Below, piece after piece: positions 36,102 to 44,391 of a stretch of 64,000 bases of DNA. Within the stretch, counting starts at the first letter, position 1; every line of letters begins with the position of its first letter. The stretch is from Janthinobacterium sp. 17J80-10. Its GTDB lineage: Bacteria > Pseudomonadota > Gammaproteobacteria > Burkholderiales > Burkholderiaceae_D. A program made the translations under genes and the position numbers. The DNA lies in assembly GCF_004114795.1 (NCBI RefSeq), contig NZ_CP035311.1, forward strand, positions 3,472,001 through 3,536,000. The letters run 5' to 3'. The notes beneath the pieces were generated by a model, which was given only the letters and a program-made list of their open reading frames with translations, did no database searches and was not told where the DNA came from.

Positions 36102-37544
36102 TCAGAGCCAATAAGCCAATTGTCGTGCGGCCCATTCCTTCAGCCTGTCACCAGTGCCTCGCCGCTGCCATTTGCCAGGAGTGATTTCGACCGAGTTGCG
36201 CAAATCTTCCGTAAACGCGGCCTCCATTGCTGCGCCAAACTCTTCCCCCATCACCACCAGATTGATTTCACTGTTGTGTAAAAAACTTCTGGTGTCGATA
36301 TTGGTTGAACCGACGGTCGACCACATTTTGTCGACGACCGCGGTTTTGGCATGCAAGATAGCGACTTGCAACTGATAGATTCTGATCCCGCTTTCCAACA
36401 TTTCAGCGTAATAAGATCGCGCTGCATGAAACACCAGGCTACTGTCGGTCACGCCTGGCAAAATAATCCTGACGTCGACGCCACGGCGCGCTGCTGCGTT
36501 CAATGCCTGCAAAATCTGTGCATCCGGCACGAAGTAAGCGCTGGTGATATGCACCGTGTGCTGCGCGCCTTCAATTGCCAGCATGTAGGCCTTGTAGATT
36601 TCATGGTCGCCGCCGGGTTCGCTGGCGAGCACGCGCACAAGCTTGTCGCCAGCCTCGATCTGAGGTGGAAAGAACATCCTGTCTGGCAAATCCGGCGCAT
36701 TCTGGCTCGCCCGGGATTCCAGAAAAACGGTTTGCAGCGCCGCCACGGCGGGGCCTTCAATTTTGATATGCGTGTCGCGCCAGCCCACTTTTTCATCGCG
36801 GCGGGCAGACGAGCGAAATAGCGAACTGGTCGAATAATCGCCACTGATATTGACGCCGCCAGTAAATCCAACGCTGCCGTCGACGATAAGAATTTTCCGG
36901 TGATCGCGGTTATTCGGCAGCCACGGCCCGATCAGTTTCAGTGGATTGACCGGATTAAACGCGAGCAGGTGGATGCCGGCATCACGCATTTTGTCAAAAA
37001 ACGCTTGCGGTGTGCCAAAGGTGCCGACGCTATCGTAGGTGATGGCGACCTGCACCCCTGCCCTTTGGCGGGCGATCAAGAGGTCCGCAAACTTCATGCC
37101 GAGATCGTCTTGATCGAAAATATAGGTTTCCAGATGAATATGGTGACGGGCGTTACTGATCGCCTCAATCATTGCCGCCATGGTTTGCGGACCATCGTAG
37201 AGCAGCGTGACTTTATTGCCGGTGATAAGAGAACTTCCGGTCGCTGCCTCTTCGCGCACCGCGACTTCCCTAACGTCGGCATGCGAGATGCGCGCGCCGT
37301 GCCAACGCCTGGCAATGAGCGCGTTTGATTTTGCCGGCCTCATGTCGCCTTGCGCATTGGCCACCGTCGGGCTAGCCACGGAGATCAGCGCATCATCACG
37401 GTAAGGCACCTCGGGCAAGGATGCGCATGCTGTTGTCAGCAGTATGGCGCAGCCGGCACCGATTGCATGGATCAGTCGCTTGAAGTTAATGGCGCAACTG
37501 GCGCGGAATGGCGCCTGCCGACCGCCTGCTGCGCCCGGCTTCAT
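36102..37544 (-). CDS. Phospholipase D-family (cardiolipin synthase-like) lipoprotein
   Basis: A 480-residue member of the PLD superfamily with two HKD motifs: H215-x-K217-x4-D222 in NNRDHRKILIVDGSVGFTGG and H398-x-K400-x4-D405 in ILHAKTAVVDKMWSTVGSTN. Both are intact, so the active site is complete. A membrane segment ends at Cys40 (AILLTTAC), a possible lipobox, so it may be a lipoprotein rather than a polytopic cardiolipin synthase. It likely transfers phosphatidyl groups between membrane lipids. The start overlaps the stop of the upstream glycine-zipper gene by one base (TAATG), a sign of coupled translation. Confidence 0.88.
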   Translation of the reverse strand: MKPGAAGGRQAPFRASCAINFKRLIHAIGAGCAILLTTACASLPEVPYRDDALISVASPTVANAQGDMRPAKSNALIARRWHGARISHADVREVAVREEAATGSSLITGNKVTLLYDGPQTMAAMIEAISNARHHIHLETYIFDQDDLGMKFADLLIARQRAGVQVAITYDSVGTFGTPQAFFDKMRDAGIHLLAFNPVNPLKLIGPWLPNNRDHRKILIVDGSVGFTGGVNISGDYSTSSLFRSSARRDEKVGWRDTHIKIEGPAVAALQTVFLESRASQNAPDLPDRMFFPPQIEAGDKLVRVLASEPGGDHEIYKAYMLAIEGAQHTVHITSAYFVPDAQILQALNAAARRGVDVRIILPGVTDSSLVFHAARSYYAEMLESGIRIYQLQVAILHAKTAVVDKMWSTVGSTNIDTRSFLHNSEINLVVMGEEFGAAMEAAFTEDLRNSVEITPGKWQRRGTGDRLKEWAARQLAYWL

Positions 37545-38617
37545 TATGTGCGCGCCATGACGCCGTCGGTGATCTTCACCTTGTCGCCGACGCGATAGAC
37601 CGGTTCCGTTTCCGAGGGGATGATTTGGGTCGCGCCGTTTTGCGAACGCACCACGATTTCGTAGTGGCTCGTCTTGCTCATGTTGGCTTGAATCCTATTG
37701 CCGGCATAAGCACCGCCGACGGCGCCCGCAATTTGCGCAGCGGTACGGCCGTTGCCGCCGCCGACTTGCCGGCCCAGCAAGGCGCCGACAACACCGCCAC
37801 CGATAGTACCCAGGTAGTTGCCGTCTCCCTTGACTTCAATGAGGTTGATTGCTTCGATCGTGCCACAGGTGGCGCAGATGCGATCAGCAGGTGCCGGCGC
37901 CGCCGCGACATTTTGCAAGGCTTTTCCCAGCTTGGCGCTGGTGGTGCGCTCTCCGATGTGCAAATAGGCGGTGACGACGCTATTTGCAGCGATTCGATCG
38001 CGAGTGCGAATGGTATAGGTATTGGCGTACTCGCCGCTGCTTACTTCAGGCAGATAGATTTTTCCCTTGACGCCTTCGATTACCAAGTCGACTTTGGCCC
38101 CCGGTGTTCCACGCACTGTAAATTGCAAGTCGTCGCCGCGCGACAGGTCGCGCGATTGGACCACGTCGAAGCGCCCGATGACAGGCTGCGGTCCAGGCGC
38201 GGCTTTGGCGCTGTGATAGCCGACACCGATTTGCAGGGATTCATTCAACACGGCGCTGGCCACTTGATTGCCGACGCGCAGGTTGGCGGTGACCGGGCTG
38301 CGCGCAACGATTTTGTCACGGCTGCTGATCGTATAGCTGCCTTCATAACGGCCGGGCTCAATTTCCACCAGCGTGAGATTGCGCATGGCGCCGTCGATAC
38401 GCATGGTGGCTGCGCCTCCCGGGGTGCCGTACAGGGTAAAGTCCAATTCCACGCCGGGCGCGAGTTTGCGCGCCTCATCGACGTTAAAGCCTTCGATCCT
38501 GGGCGCGGATTGGCTTGTATTATATTGTTGCGCCTGAACCGGGCCAGGCAACAAGGCCAGCGGCATCAGTACCGACATGGCAACTATGCCACTCAAAAGC
38601 GTTTTTGCGATTTTCAT
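37544..38617 (-). CDS. Exported protein with two Ig-like repeats and a glycine zipper
   Basis: A 357-residue exported protein. Signal peptide ends near GPVQA. Two repeats of about 90 residues follow, each running from a P-x-I-x-x-F start (PRIEGFNVDEARKL; PVIGRFDVVQSRDL) through GTPG and YTI-x-x-RD to VTA-x-L, suggesting beta-sandwich domains. The C-terminal third has CATCGTIEAINLIEVKGDG, the Gly zipper GTIGGGVVGALLGRQVGGGN and the tail YRVGDKVKITDGVMART, paralogous to 32734-33315. It is translationally coupled to the phospholipase D-type gene, implying joint action at the envelope. Confidence 0.82.
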   Translation of the reverse strand: MKIAKTLLSGIVAMSVLMPLALLPGPVQAQQYNTSQSAPRIEGFNVDEARKLAPGVELDFTLYGTPGGAATMRIDGAMRNLTLVEIEPGRYEGSYTISSRDKIVARSPVTANLRVGNQVASAVLNESLQIGVGYHSAKAAPGPQPVIGRFDVVQSRDLSRGDDLQFTVRGTPGAKVDLVIEGVKGKIYLPEVSSGEYANTYTIRTRDRIAANSVVTAYLHIGERTTSAKLGKALQNVAAAPAPADRICATCGTIEAINLIEVKGDGNYLGTIGGGVVGALLGRQVGGGNGRTAAQIAGAVGGAYAGNRIQANMSKTSHYEIVVRSQNGATQIIPSETEPVYRVGDKVKITDGVMART

Positions 38618-38732
38618 TTTTATCCCTATGGGTGTATGCAGTATTGGATCAACTTTGTTTCTTTAACCCAAGTCTGCACAGTATCCAGTGCATGCCGATC
38701 GGTCTGTGTGCTAACGAACGCTTTGGCAGGAC

Positions 38733-38939
38733 TCAAGCTTTACGCGATGCCAGTGCCAAGCCCGCAGCACCGGCTACTGTCATCATGACCCCACCGATCA
38801 GCATCCAGATCGAACGATCGCTGGGCGCGCCATTAAAAATCCTGGCAATGCTGGAATTGAAGGAGTTCATTTCACTGATACCGAAAAGCAGCAACATGAT
38901 GCCGCCGGCAAGAATCGCTAACGAGATTGATTTATTCAT
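38733..38939 (-). CDS. DUF3185-family small membrane protein
   Basis: A 68-residue inner-membrane protein with two helices (ISLAILAGGIMLLLFGISEM and IWMLIGGVMMTVAGAAGLAL) separated by the hydrophilic loop NSFNSSIARIFNGAPSDRS. This is the DUF3185 layout. It often occurs near BON, OmpA-like and other stress genes. Function unknown. GAGAGGACT precedes the ATG. Confidence 0.82.
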   Translation of the reverse strand: MNKSISLAILAGGIMLLLFGISEMNSFNSSIARIFNGAPSDRSIWMLIGGVMMTVAGAAGLALASRKA

Positions 38940-39061
38940 ACAGTCCTCTCAAATAAGGGCGCCGATGAAACAACAACGGCCTTTCCATTGCCATGCATTT
39001 GGAAAAGCCGTTGTAAATTTCAGGTAAGCCGGCCGCAATGCGGCCTGAGCTTTATGCAGAT

Positions 39062-39376
39062 TTATTTCACGCGCATGTCGTTTTTTACCGCAGTCACGCC
39101 ACTGACGCTTTTTGCCACGGCGACGGCACGACTCATGTCGCCAGGATCGGCCACGAAGCCGCTCAATTGCACAGAGCCTTTGAAGGTTTCAACATTGATT
39201 TCCTTGGATTTCAAGGATGCGTCATTGAAGATGGCGGCTTTAACTTTGGCGGTTATGGCAGTATCACCAATGTATTGGCCCGTGCTCTCTTGCGTTGGCG
39301 ACGATGCACAGCCCACCATGGCGGCAGCAAAAGCGACAGCGGCAAAAAGGATGGAAATTTGTTTTAATTGTTTCAT
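39062..39376 (-). CDS. BON-domain lipoprotein (OsmY-like)
   Basis: A 104-residue periplasmic lipoprotein. Signal peptide MKQLKQISILFAAVAFAAAM then lipobox MVGC and SSPTQES. One BON domain follows: YIGDTAITAKVKAAIFNDAS, INVETFKGSVQLSGFVADPG, VAKSVSGVTAVKNDMRVK. BON domains bind phospholipid and are part of osmotic and envelope stress proteins such as OsmY and DolP. It stands between the DUF3185 and the second OmpA-like gene, same strand. Confidence 0.88.
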   Translation of the reverse strand: MKQLKQISILFAAVAFAAAMVGCASSPTQESTGQYIGDTAITAKVKAAIFNDASLKSKEINVETFKGSVQLSGFVADPGDMSRAVAVAKSVSGVTAVKNDMRVK

Positions 39377-39449
39377 GATGATGTTCTCCGAATAACGTTA
39401 AAGAAGTAATAATCAACCTGCCACGCGAAGTCGGCAGGCAAAGCGGGTT

Positions 39450-40124
39450 TTACAGTGTGCGGACCACGGTTTTGGCGCCGGTCAGCTCGACATCGACGCG
39501 GCGATCAGGTTGCAGGCAAGCGACCACTTTCACGCTCTTCTCACCCTGGCAATTGCCGGCTTTCGTCATCGGCTGACTTTCGCCGGTGCCTTCGGCATCG
39601 ATACGGCTGGCTTGTACATTTTTGCTTATCAAATATTCTTTGACGGACTGCGCACGGCGCTCCGACAGACGCTGGTTGTACTCATTGCTGCCGAAGCGGT
39701 CGGTGTGGCCGGTGGCGACAATACTGTCATACGTGGCGCCGTCAATCTGACGCACCAGGCCATCCAGCATCGTTTTGCCTTCGGGCTTCAATTCCGCGCT
39801 ATCGAACGCAAAAAGTGCATCGCCAGAAAAGCTGATCTTTTGGGATTGCGCTTGCGGCTTCGCCTCTACTGGCAAGGCGGCTGCCAGGACCGGCGCCGGT
39901 GCGGCAACGGAGGTGATGGGGCGGCCGCAAGAATCGACCGAGCGCGACGGCGTCCATTCGCTGCTTTGCCAGCACAGGCCTGTGCTGTTCATGACAATCA
40001 CAGAGCCAGGGGCGTCGACCAGGTAACCCTGGTTCTTGCTGTCCTGACCCGCTGCCATGGCGGCCATCGGAATGAGCGCCGTCACGGCAAAGGCTGCAAG
40101 AATCGTTTTTGTAATTTGTTTCAT
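39450..40124 (-). CDS. OmpA-domain periplasmic protein without barrel
   Basis: A 224-residue exported protein. Signal peptide ends near AAMA. A short domain with two cysteines (NSTGLCWQSSEWTPSRSVDS, CGRPI) precedes a Pro/Ala linker and an OmpA_C peptidoglycan-binding domain: ALFAFDSAELKPEGKTMLDG, IVATGHTDRFGSNEYNQRLS, RRAQSVKEYLISKNVQASRI. The end, GNCQGEKSVKVVACLQPDRR, repeats the cysteine pair of the OmpA-like protein at 25.1-26.3 kb, so the two are related in this domain. The N-terminal LCWQSSEWTP pattern is common in betaproteobacterial OmpA proteins. Confidence 0.9.
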   Translation of the reverse strand: MKQITKTILAAFAVTALIPMAAMAAGQDSKNQGYLVDAPGSVIVMNSTGLCWQSSEWTPSRSVDSCGRPITSVAAPAPVLAAALPVEAKPQAQSQKISFSGDALFAFDSAELKPEGKTMLDGLVRQIDGATYDSIVATGHTDRFGSNEYNQRLSERRAQSVKEYLISKNVQASRIDAEGTGESQPMTKAGNCQGEKSVKVVACLQPDRRVDVELTGAKTVVRTL

Positions 40125-40393
40125 ATTATTTTTTAGTCCCTAATTTTTTTCAGTCCGGGAAAGCCCCGAATCGACAGGCATCACATCAGACGCCCTGCTA
40201 GGCGAATCTAGCTGGAGTAACGCGGTCGCTGTTTGTTTCTTAATTTGCGTCAATGGAGTCAGAATACGCACCAGAAACATGTCCGTCCGTGCGCCACCGC
40301 ACCAAGCAAGAATATGGCGGGAGCCTTGAGAAATCGCAGGATTTTGAATTGACCAAGCTGCGCCGAAATACCAGCGAAAAAAATGGCTGGCTT

Positions 40394-40873
40394 TTACGCT
40401 AACCGCGCCGCCAGGTGGCGTGCCAGGCCAACGCCACCGGCGCGCATGACCGCATCGTGATTCCATCGGAAAATCGGCTTTGCCAGCGGCGCAAGCACGA
40501 TCATCCATAATTTGGTCGTGCGCACCTGCCATTCGTAGCGCACGGTAGTGCGGCCCTGGCCGCGCAGGAAGCGCCAGCAGCCCTTGCCTTCGAGGTCACC
40601 TTCGACACGTCCTTCCAGAAGCAGTAACGGCTCGACCCGGGTCACGCAGGTGACGAACATCAGCCGGTAAGGCAGCACGCCCTTCCAGATATATCGCTGC
40701 CGTGCGCCTAGACCATCGGCATCGCCGCGCTCGAGAGTGACAACCGATTCGGCGCCTTTCCACCAGTCGGGCCATGCCTCGGCATGGAAAATTGCGTCCC
40801 AGACGAGATCGAGCGGCGCATCGAATTGCCACTCCGTGAACAGATGGTAGCGATTGTTGCAGGCTTCGAGCAT
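40394..40873 (-). CDS. SRPBCC (START-like) family protein
   Basis: Cytoplasmic protein of 159 residues from the ATG at 40873, preceded by GGGAGGG. Helix-grip fold marks are HLFTEWQFDAPLDLVWDAIF and WPDWWKGAESVVTLERGDAD at the N-terminus and VRTTKLWMIVLAPLAKPIFR at the C-terminus, like polyketide cyclase/dehydrase proteins that hold a hydrophobic ligand. Ligand unknown. It is directly downstream of the LolA-like gene (15 bases), so both may handle lipids. Confidence 0.85.
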   Translation of the reverse strand: MLEACNNRYHLFTEWQFDAPLDLVWDAIFHAEAWPDWWKGAESVVTLERGDADGLGARQRYIWKGVLPYRLMFVTCVTRVEPLLLLEGRVEGDLEGKGCWRFLRGQGRTTVRYEWQVRTTKLWMIVLAPLAKPIFRWNHDAVMRAGGVGLARHLAARLA

Positions 40874-40888
40874 GCTACCCTCCCTCAT

Positions 40889-41527
40889 TCATGGCGCAAA
40901 TAATCGCTCATCGAAAGGCACGTCGATTTCGACATCCGCCATTTCGACAGTTTCGACCATGGCGCCATCAACATCAAAGCTTTCCACTCTCAACGGAAAC
41001 ATGGAAGCGGTCGCCAGCCACACCCGATAGCGATGCACGCCAGCCACCACAGCTGTTCCGCTGCCAACAATGTCCAGGCCAATTGCCGCGCGCGCTGCAA
41101 GCGCCGACTCGCCCAGTTGCATCATGCTGCCACAGGCGCGTAGCTCCTGGAGGTTGGTCAGCAACGCGCCGATATCGGAGCGATCAATCCGTTGGCCGCT
41201 GCGGCTGCGAAGCAAGGGGTTGCCTGCTCCCAGGCGCAGGGCCGGCGCACGATTCAACCCGAAAGGCCATAATCGCACCTTGCGCACGACGGGATCAAAG
41301 ATCACCACCATGCCGCTGTGCGGCTGGATGAAGTCCATCCGGACCCAACCGGGCTTGCGATAGAAATAGCGGATCACCTGGCGCTCGCCGTCGGCGGCCG
41401 TTGCGCGGATGGTGAGCTGATAAGTAGTCAGTGCACGAAAGCGCTCTGCTGCATCGTCCAGGGAATCGGCCATGGCATTACCCCCGAGCGCCACGATAAG
41501 GATCAAGGTAAGTATGCCCCATGGCAC
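40889..41527 (-). CDS. LolA-like outer-membrane lipoprotein-sorting family protein
   Basis: A 212-residue exported protein. Signal peptide MPWGILTLILIVALGGNAMA, then a LolA/DUF1571-like beta-half-barrel: FRALTTYQLTIRATAADGER, YFYRKPGWVRMDFIQPHSGM, VVIFDPVVRKVRLWPFG, and YRVWLATASMFPLRVESFDV. Such folds bind lipid chains. It lies in a tight minus-strand cluster: 3 bases after the half-cupredoxin gene and 15 before the SRPBCC gene, so one transcript is likely. Confidence 0.8.
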   Translation of the reverse strand: MPWGILTLILIVALGGNAMADSLDDAAERFRALTTYQLTIRATAADGERQVIRYFYRKPGWVRMDFIQPHSGMVVIFDPVVRKVRLWPFGLNRAPALRLGAGNPLLRSRSGQRIDRSDIGALLTNLQELRACGSMMQLGESALAARAAIGLDIVGSGTAVVAGVHRYRVWLATASMFPLRVESFDVDGAMVETVEMADVEIDVPFDERLFAP

Positions 41528-41530
41528 GCG

Positions 41531-41809
41531 CTACTCCCTTGCCTCCAGCACGCCTGCCATGCCACGCTGGCGATGGCTTTTAAAGCCAAGCAGGCGCTTG
41601 GCACAATAAAATGCGTACGTTCCGGGCGGAAGCTTGAGGCGCAGCACTTTCGCTTCTTCGGCAAGTGGCACATCCACCAGTACCGTACCATCGGCGCCCA
41701 TACTTTTCTGATCGGCAGCAGCATCCAGCGCAGCGCAAGGAGTACCTGTCCAGTACGCAAGCAGGGCAAATACGACGGCACACCGCCGGGTGTACAGGGA
41801 CGGCTTCAT
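41531..41809 (-). CDS. Small exported protein resembling the C-terminal half of a cupredoxin
   Basis: A 92-residue exported protein from an ATG with GGAG in range. Signal peptide ends near CAALDAA. The second half reads VLRLKLPPGTYAFYCAKRLL then SHRQRGMAGVLEARE, matching the end of cupredoxins, where Cys, His and Met bind copper. But the N-terminal cupredoxin strand with the other histidine ligand is missing, and a short insert separates Cys from His. It may not bind type-1 copper. First gene of a cluster with the LolA-like and SRPBCC genes. Confidence 0.6.
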   Translation of the reverse strand: MKPSLYTRRCAVVFALLAYWTGTPCAALDAAADQKSMGADGTVLVDVPLAEEAKVLRLKLPPGTYAFYCAKRLLGFKSHRQRGMAGVLEARE

Positions 41810-41964
41810 TGACTCCACCTTGTGACGAACCACTCCCAACGATCCTATAGATTCCGTGCTGGAAATTTGGTTCGCCAGGCAAAACCCCTTCATCCGAACT
41901 CATTTTACGCAGTGCCATCCAAGGGCTTCCTGCCTTGATTTTTTTCAATTGAAAGGATCCCTTA

Positions 41965-42171
41965 ATGACTATCCGCAAGCCAAACCGGACGCACGTCCAG
42001 TCTTCGAACCCGGCCCAAATGCAACGCCGCAAGGAATCGGGCGACCAGCACATCCTGCCACTGGACGACCCGGATGAAAGCCCGCATCGGCCGCAACACC
42101 TCAGCCGGGAGGACATGCAAAAGACCTTGCCGCGGTCGGGTACCACGCCGGAAGAGCCAGAGTCTTTTTGA
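41965..42171 (+). CDS. Small hydrophilic protein, unknown
   Basis: A 68-residue protein with AAAGGA about nine bases before the ATG. It is polar throughout, rich in Pro, Ser, Arg, Asp and Glu, without a membrane helix or signal (MTIRKPNRTHVQSSNPAQMQ, LDDPDESPHRPQHLSREDM). It looks disordered. No family recognised. Stands alone between the cupredoxin-like gene (minus) and the PEP-CTERM gene. Confidence 0.55.
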   Translation: MTIRKPNRTHVQSSNPAQMQRRKESGDQHILPLDDPDESPHRPQHLSREDMQKTLPRSGTTPEEPESF

Positions 42172-42413
42172 ACACGACGTCATCAACGGACATAGTCGTT
42201 GTGATTAGCGAAGCAGGCACATCGTTCGCCTGCTTCTCCTGATCAGTTTCCGCGTCTTCCGGCCCGCCCAGGCAGCATGTCGAAAAGCTTTACAACCCGC
42301 TTGAGACTTTCGATGGAGATTCTACTAACTCATTGAATAATTAGCTTTTTATTAAGTCGGCTTGTTTTTTGCTTAACGTTATGACCCAGACAAACCAACT
42401 TAAGGAATATCAA

Positions 42414-43067
42414 ATGAAGCTATTTAAAAAAATGACTTCGGGAATAGCCGCCCTTGGGTTCCTTGCTGTTGCGTCGACTGCACAGGCCATTACGTTTGAT
42501 GTCTCGGCTTCCCTCACGCCTGGCGCCGGATACGGCGTCGATTCTGGCTCGAATCCCGAGAATGGCGGCACGCTGCTGAATGTGGTGTTTACAAATTCCG
42601 GGATTCTCCAGAGCTTCCCATTGAACGCCATTAACGATACCTACACTTTCACCATCGGAACGGTGAATTTCAATGAGCCAAACATCGGGAGTGGTGCCAA
42701 CCTGGGCATCAATAACAATGAACAGGACAATCTCAGCGTGCTCGCTTCCTTTGTCTTTACCAACCCGCTGGGGACAACCCAAACCCTGACGGCGACCGGC
42801 GTAGCCACTCAAGGCTCAATCAGCGATCCCGCCGTGGATTACACGCTGAGCTGGAATCCGCTGGCAGTGAATTTTGGCTCGGGCGGCCAATTTGAAATTG
42901 ATCTGCTCGACCTTTCCTTCAGCAACATCGGCACGCAAGCGCAAACCGCGACGATCAAGTTGCTGGCGCTGCCGACGACGTCCAATGTTCCCGAACCGGC
43001 CTCGCTGGCGCTGTTGGGACTGGGACTTGCCGGGCTCGGCTTTGCACGGCGCAAGCGTGCCGCCTGA
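42414..43067 (+). CDS. PEP-CTERM sorted exopolysaccharide-associated protein
   Basis: A 217-residue exported protein from an ATG with AAGGAATATCAA upstream. Signal peptide MKLFKKMTSGIAALGFLAVA ends at AQA. The body is beta-rich (ITFDVSASLTPGAGYGVDSG; NLSVLASFVFTNPLGTTQTL). The C-terminus VPEPASLALLGLGLAGLGFA followed by RRKR is a perfect PEP-CTERM sorting signal (VPEP, hydrophobic helix, basic tail), processed by exosortase. No exosortase or exopolysaccharide gene is in the window, so it must lie elsewhere. Confidence 0.9.
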   Translation: MKLFKKMTSGIAALGFLAVASTAQAITFDVSASLTPGAGYGVDSGSNPENGGTLLNVVFTNSGILQSFPLNAINDTYTFTIGTVNFNEPNIGSGANLGINNNEQDNLSVLASFVFTNPLGTTQTLTATGVATQGSISDPAVDYTLSWNPLAVNFGSGGQFEIDLLDLSFSNIGTQAQTATIKLLALPTTSNVPEPASLALLGLGLAGLGFARRKRAA

Positions 43068-43095
43068 ACCTAAGCGTCAAGCCAGCACTGATTCA

Positions 43096-43129
43096 AAAAA
43101 GCCTGCCCTGAAATAGAGGCGGGCTTTTT
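43096..43129 (+). terminator. Terminator of the PEP-CTERM gene
   Basis: AAAAAGCCTGCC (43096-43107) pairs with GGCGGGCTTTTT (43118-43129), with one G-T pair, loop of 10, ending in a T run. It lies 29 bases past the PEP-CTERM stop. Confidence 0.85.
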
Positions 43130-43170
43130 GTTAGCCTGGCCGGCCATCGTACCGGCGCCATTTCTTCAGA

Positions 43171-43209
43171 AAGCAAAAAGCCCAACCTTGTGAGTTGGGC
43201 TTTTTGCTT
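43171..43209. terminator. Terminator downstream of tRNA-Thr
   Basis: A perfect 16-base stem: 43171-43186 with 43194-43209, around a 7-base loop. It contains AAAAAGCCC/GGGCTTTTT. On the minus strand it follows the tRNA 3' end by 8 bases. Confidence 0.85.
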
Positions 43210-43217
43210 GAGTCTAC

Positions 43218-43293
<76 letters not shown>

Positions 43294-43319
43294 CAAGACC
43301 GCTATTTTAGCAAAGAACC

Positions 43320-43361
43320 GGGCTGTTACGCCAGCCGGGCATTGTCAGGCGTAATCGGCCC
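43320..43361 (-). terminator. Hairpin after fbp
   Basis: TTACGCC (43326-43332) pairs with GGCGTAA (43348-43354), extended by GGGC (43320-43323) and GCCC (43358-43361). It starts right after the fbp stop. The T run is poor, so it may be only partly effective. Confidence 0.5.
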
Positions 43362-43364
43362 TGA

Positions 43365-44381
43365 TCAGGCATCGCGATGGTAGCTGGTCACCAGCTCAAC
43401 CTCATTCTTCGACCCCAGGAAAACCGCCACGCGCTGGTGCAGGGTTTCCGGCTGAATGTCCATGATGCGTTGCGTGCCATTGGTGGCAGCGCCACCGGCC
43501 TGCTCGACGATGAAGGCCATCGGGTTGGCTTCATACATCAGGCGCAGCTTGCCAGGCTTGTTTGGTTCGCGGGCATCGGCCGGATACATGAAGATGCCGC
43601 CGCGGTTCAGGATGCGGTGCACGTCGGCGACCATGGAAGCAATCCAGCGGGTATTGAAATCGCGGCCGCGCGGACCGGTTTTGCCGGCCAACAGTTCGCC
43701 GATATAGCGCTGCACCGGCGCATACCAGTGGCGCGCGTTGGAGGCGTTGATGGCGTATTCCTTGGTATCGGCCGGAATCTGGATATTTTGCTGGGTCAGC
43801 ACCCACGAACCCATTTCGCGGTCGAGCGTAAAGCAGTTGACGCCATTGCCGGTGGTGAGCACCAGCACGGTTTGCGGGCCATACACGGCATAGCCGGCGG
43901 CGACCTGCTTGCTGCCCGGCTGCAGAAAGTCCTGTTCCGTCGGCGTGACCATGCCGTCCGGCGCCTTCAGCACCGAGAAGATGGTGCCGATGGAAACGTT
44001 GACGTCGATATTGGACGAGCCGTCCAGCGGGTCGAACATCAGCAGGTATTCGCCCATCGGGTAGCGGTTCGGGATCGGGTGGATGGTTTCCATTTCTTCG
44101 GATGCCATGGCCGCCAGGTGGCCGCCCCACTCGTTGGCTTCCAGCAGGATCTCGTTGGAGATGATATCGAGCTTCTTCTGCACTTCGCCCTGGACGTTTT
44201 CGCTGCCGGCGCTGCCCATCACTTCACCGAGCGCGCCCTTGCCGACCGCATGGCTGATGGTCTTGCAGGCGCGGGCGACGACTTCGATCAGGAGGCGCAA
44301 CTCGGCCGGCACGGTATTGTGCTGGCGCTGTTGCTCCACCAGGTGTTGCGTAAGGCTGATGCGTTTTGCGTTGTTTGTCAT
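43365..44381 (-). CDS. fbp: Fructose-1,6-bisphosphatase class 1
   Basis: Gluconeogenic phosphatase that converts fructose 1,6-bisphosphate to fructose 6-phosphate; Mg-dependent, cytoplasmic. 338 residues, start at the ATG at 44381. Landmarks are [20 protein letters not shown], the metal site [20 protein letters not shown], the substrate region [20 protein letters not shown] and [20 protein letters not shown]. It begins 10 bases after the pepN stop, so pepN-fbp likely form an operon. Confidence 0.96.
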   Translation of the reverse strand: MTNNAKRISLTQHLVEQQRQHNTVPAELRLLIEVVARACKTISHAVGKGALGEVMGSAGSENVQGEVQKKLDIISNEILLEANEWGGHLAAMASEEMETIHPIPNRYPMGEYLLMFDPLDGSSNIDVNVSIGTIFSVLKAPDGMVTPTEQDFLQPGSKQVAAGYAVYGPQTVLVLTTGNGVNCFTLDREMGSWVLTQQNIQIPADTKEYAINASNARHWYAPVQRYIGELLAGKTGPRGRDFNTRWIASMVADVHRILNRGGIFMYPADAREPNKPGKLRLMYEANPMAFIVEQAGGAATNGTQRIMDIQPETLHQRVAVFLGSKNEVELVTSYHRDA

Positions 44382-44391
44382 GGTGTTCCAG

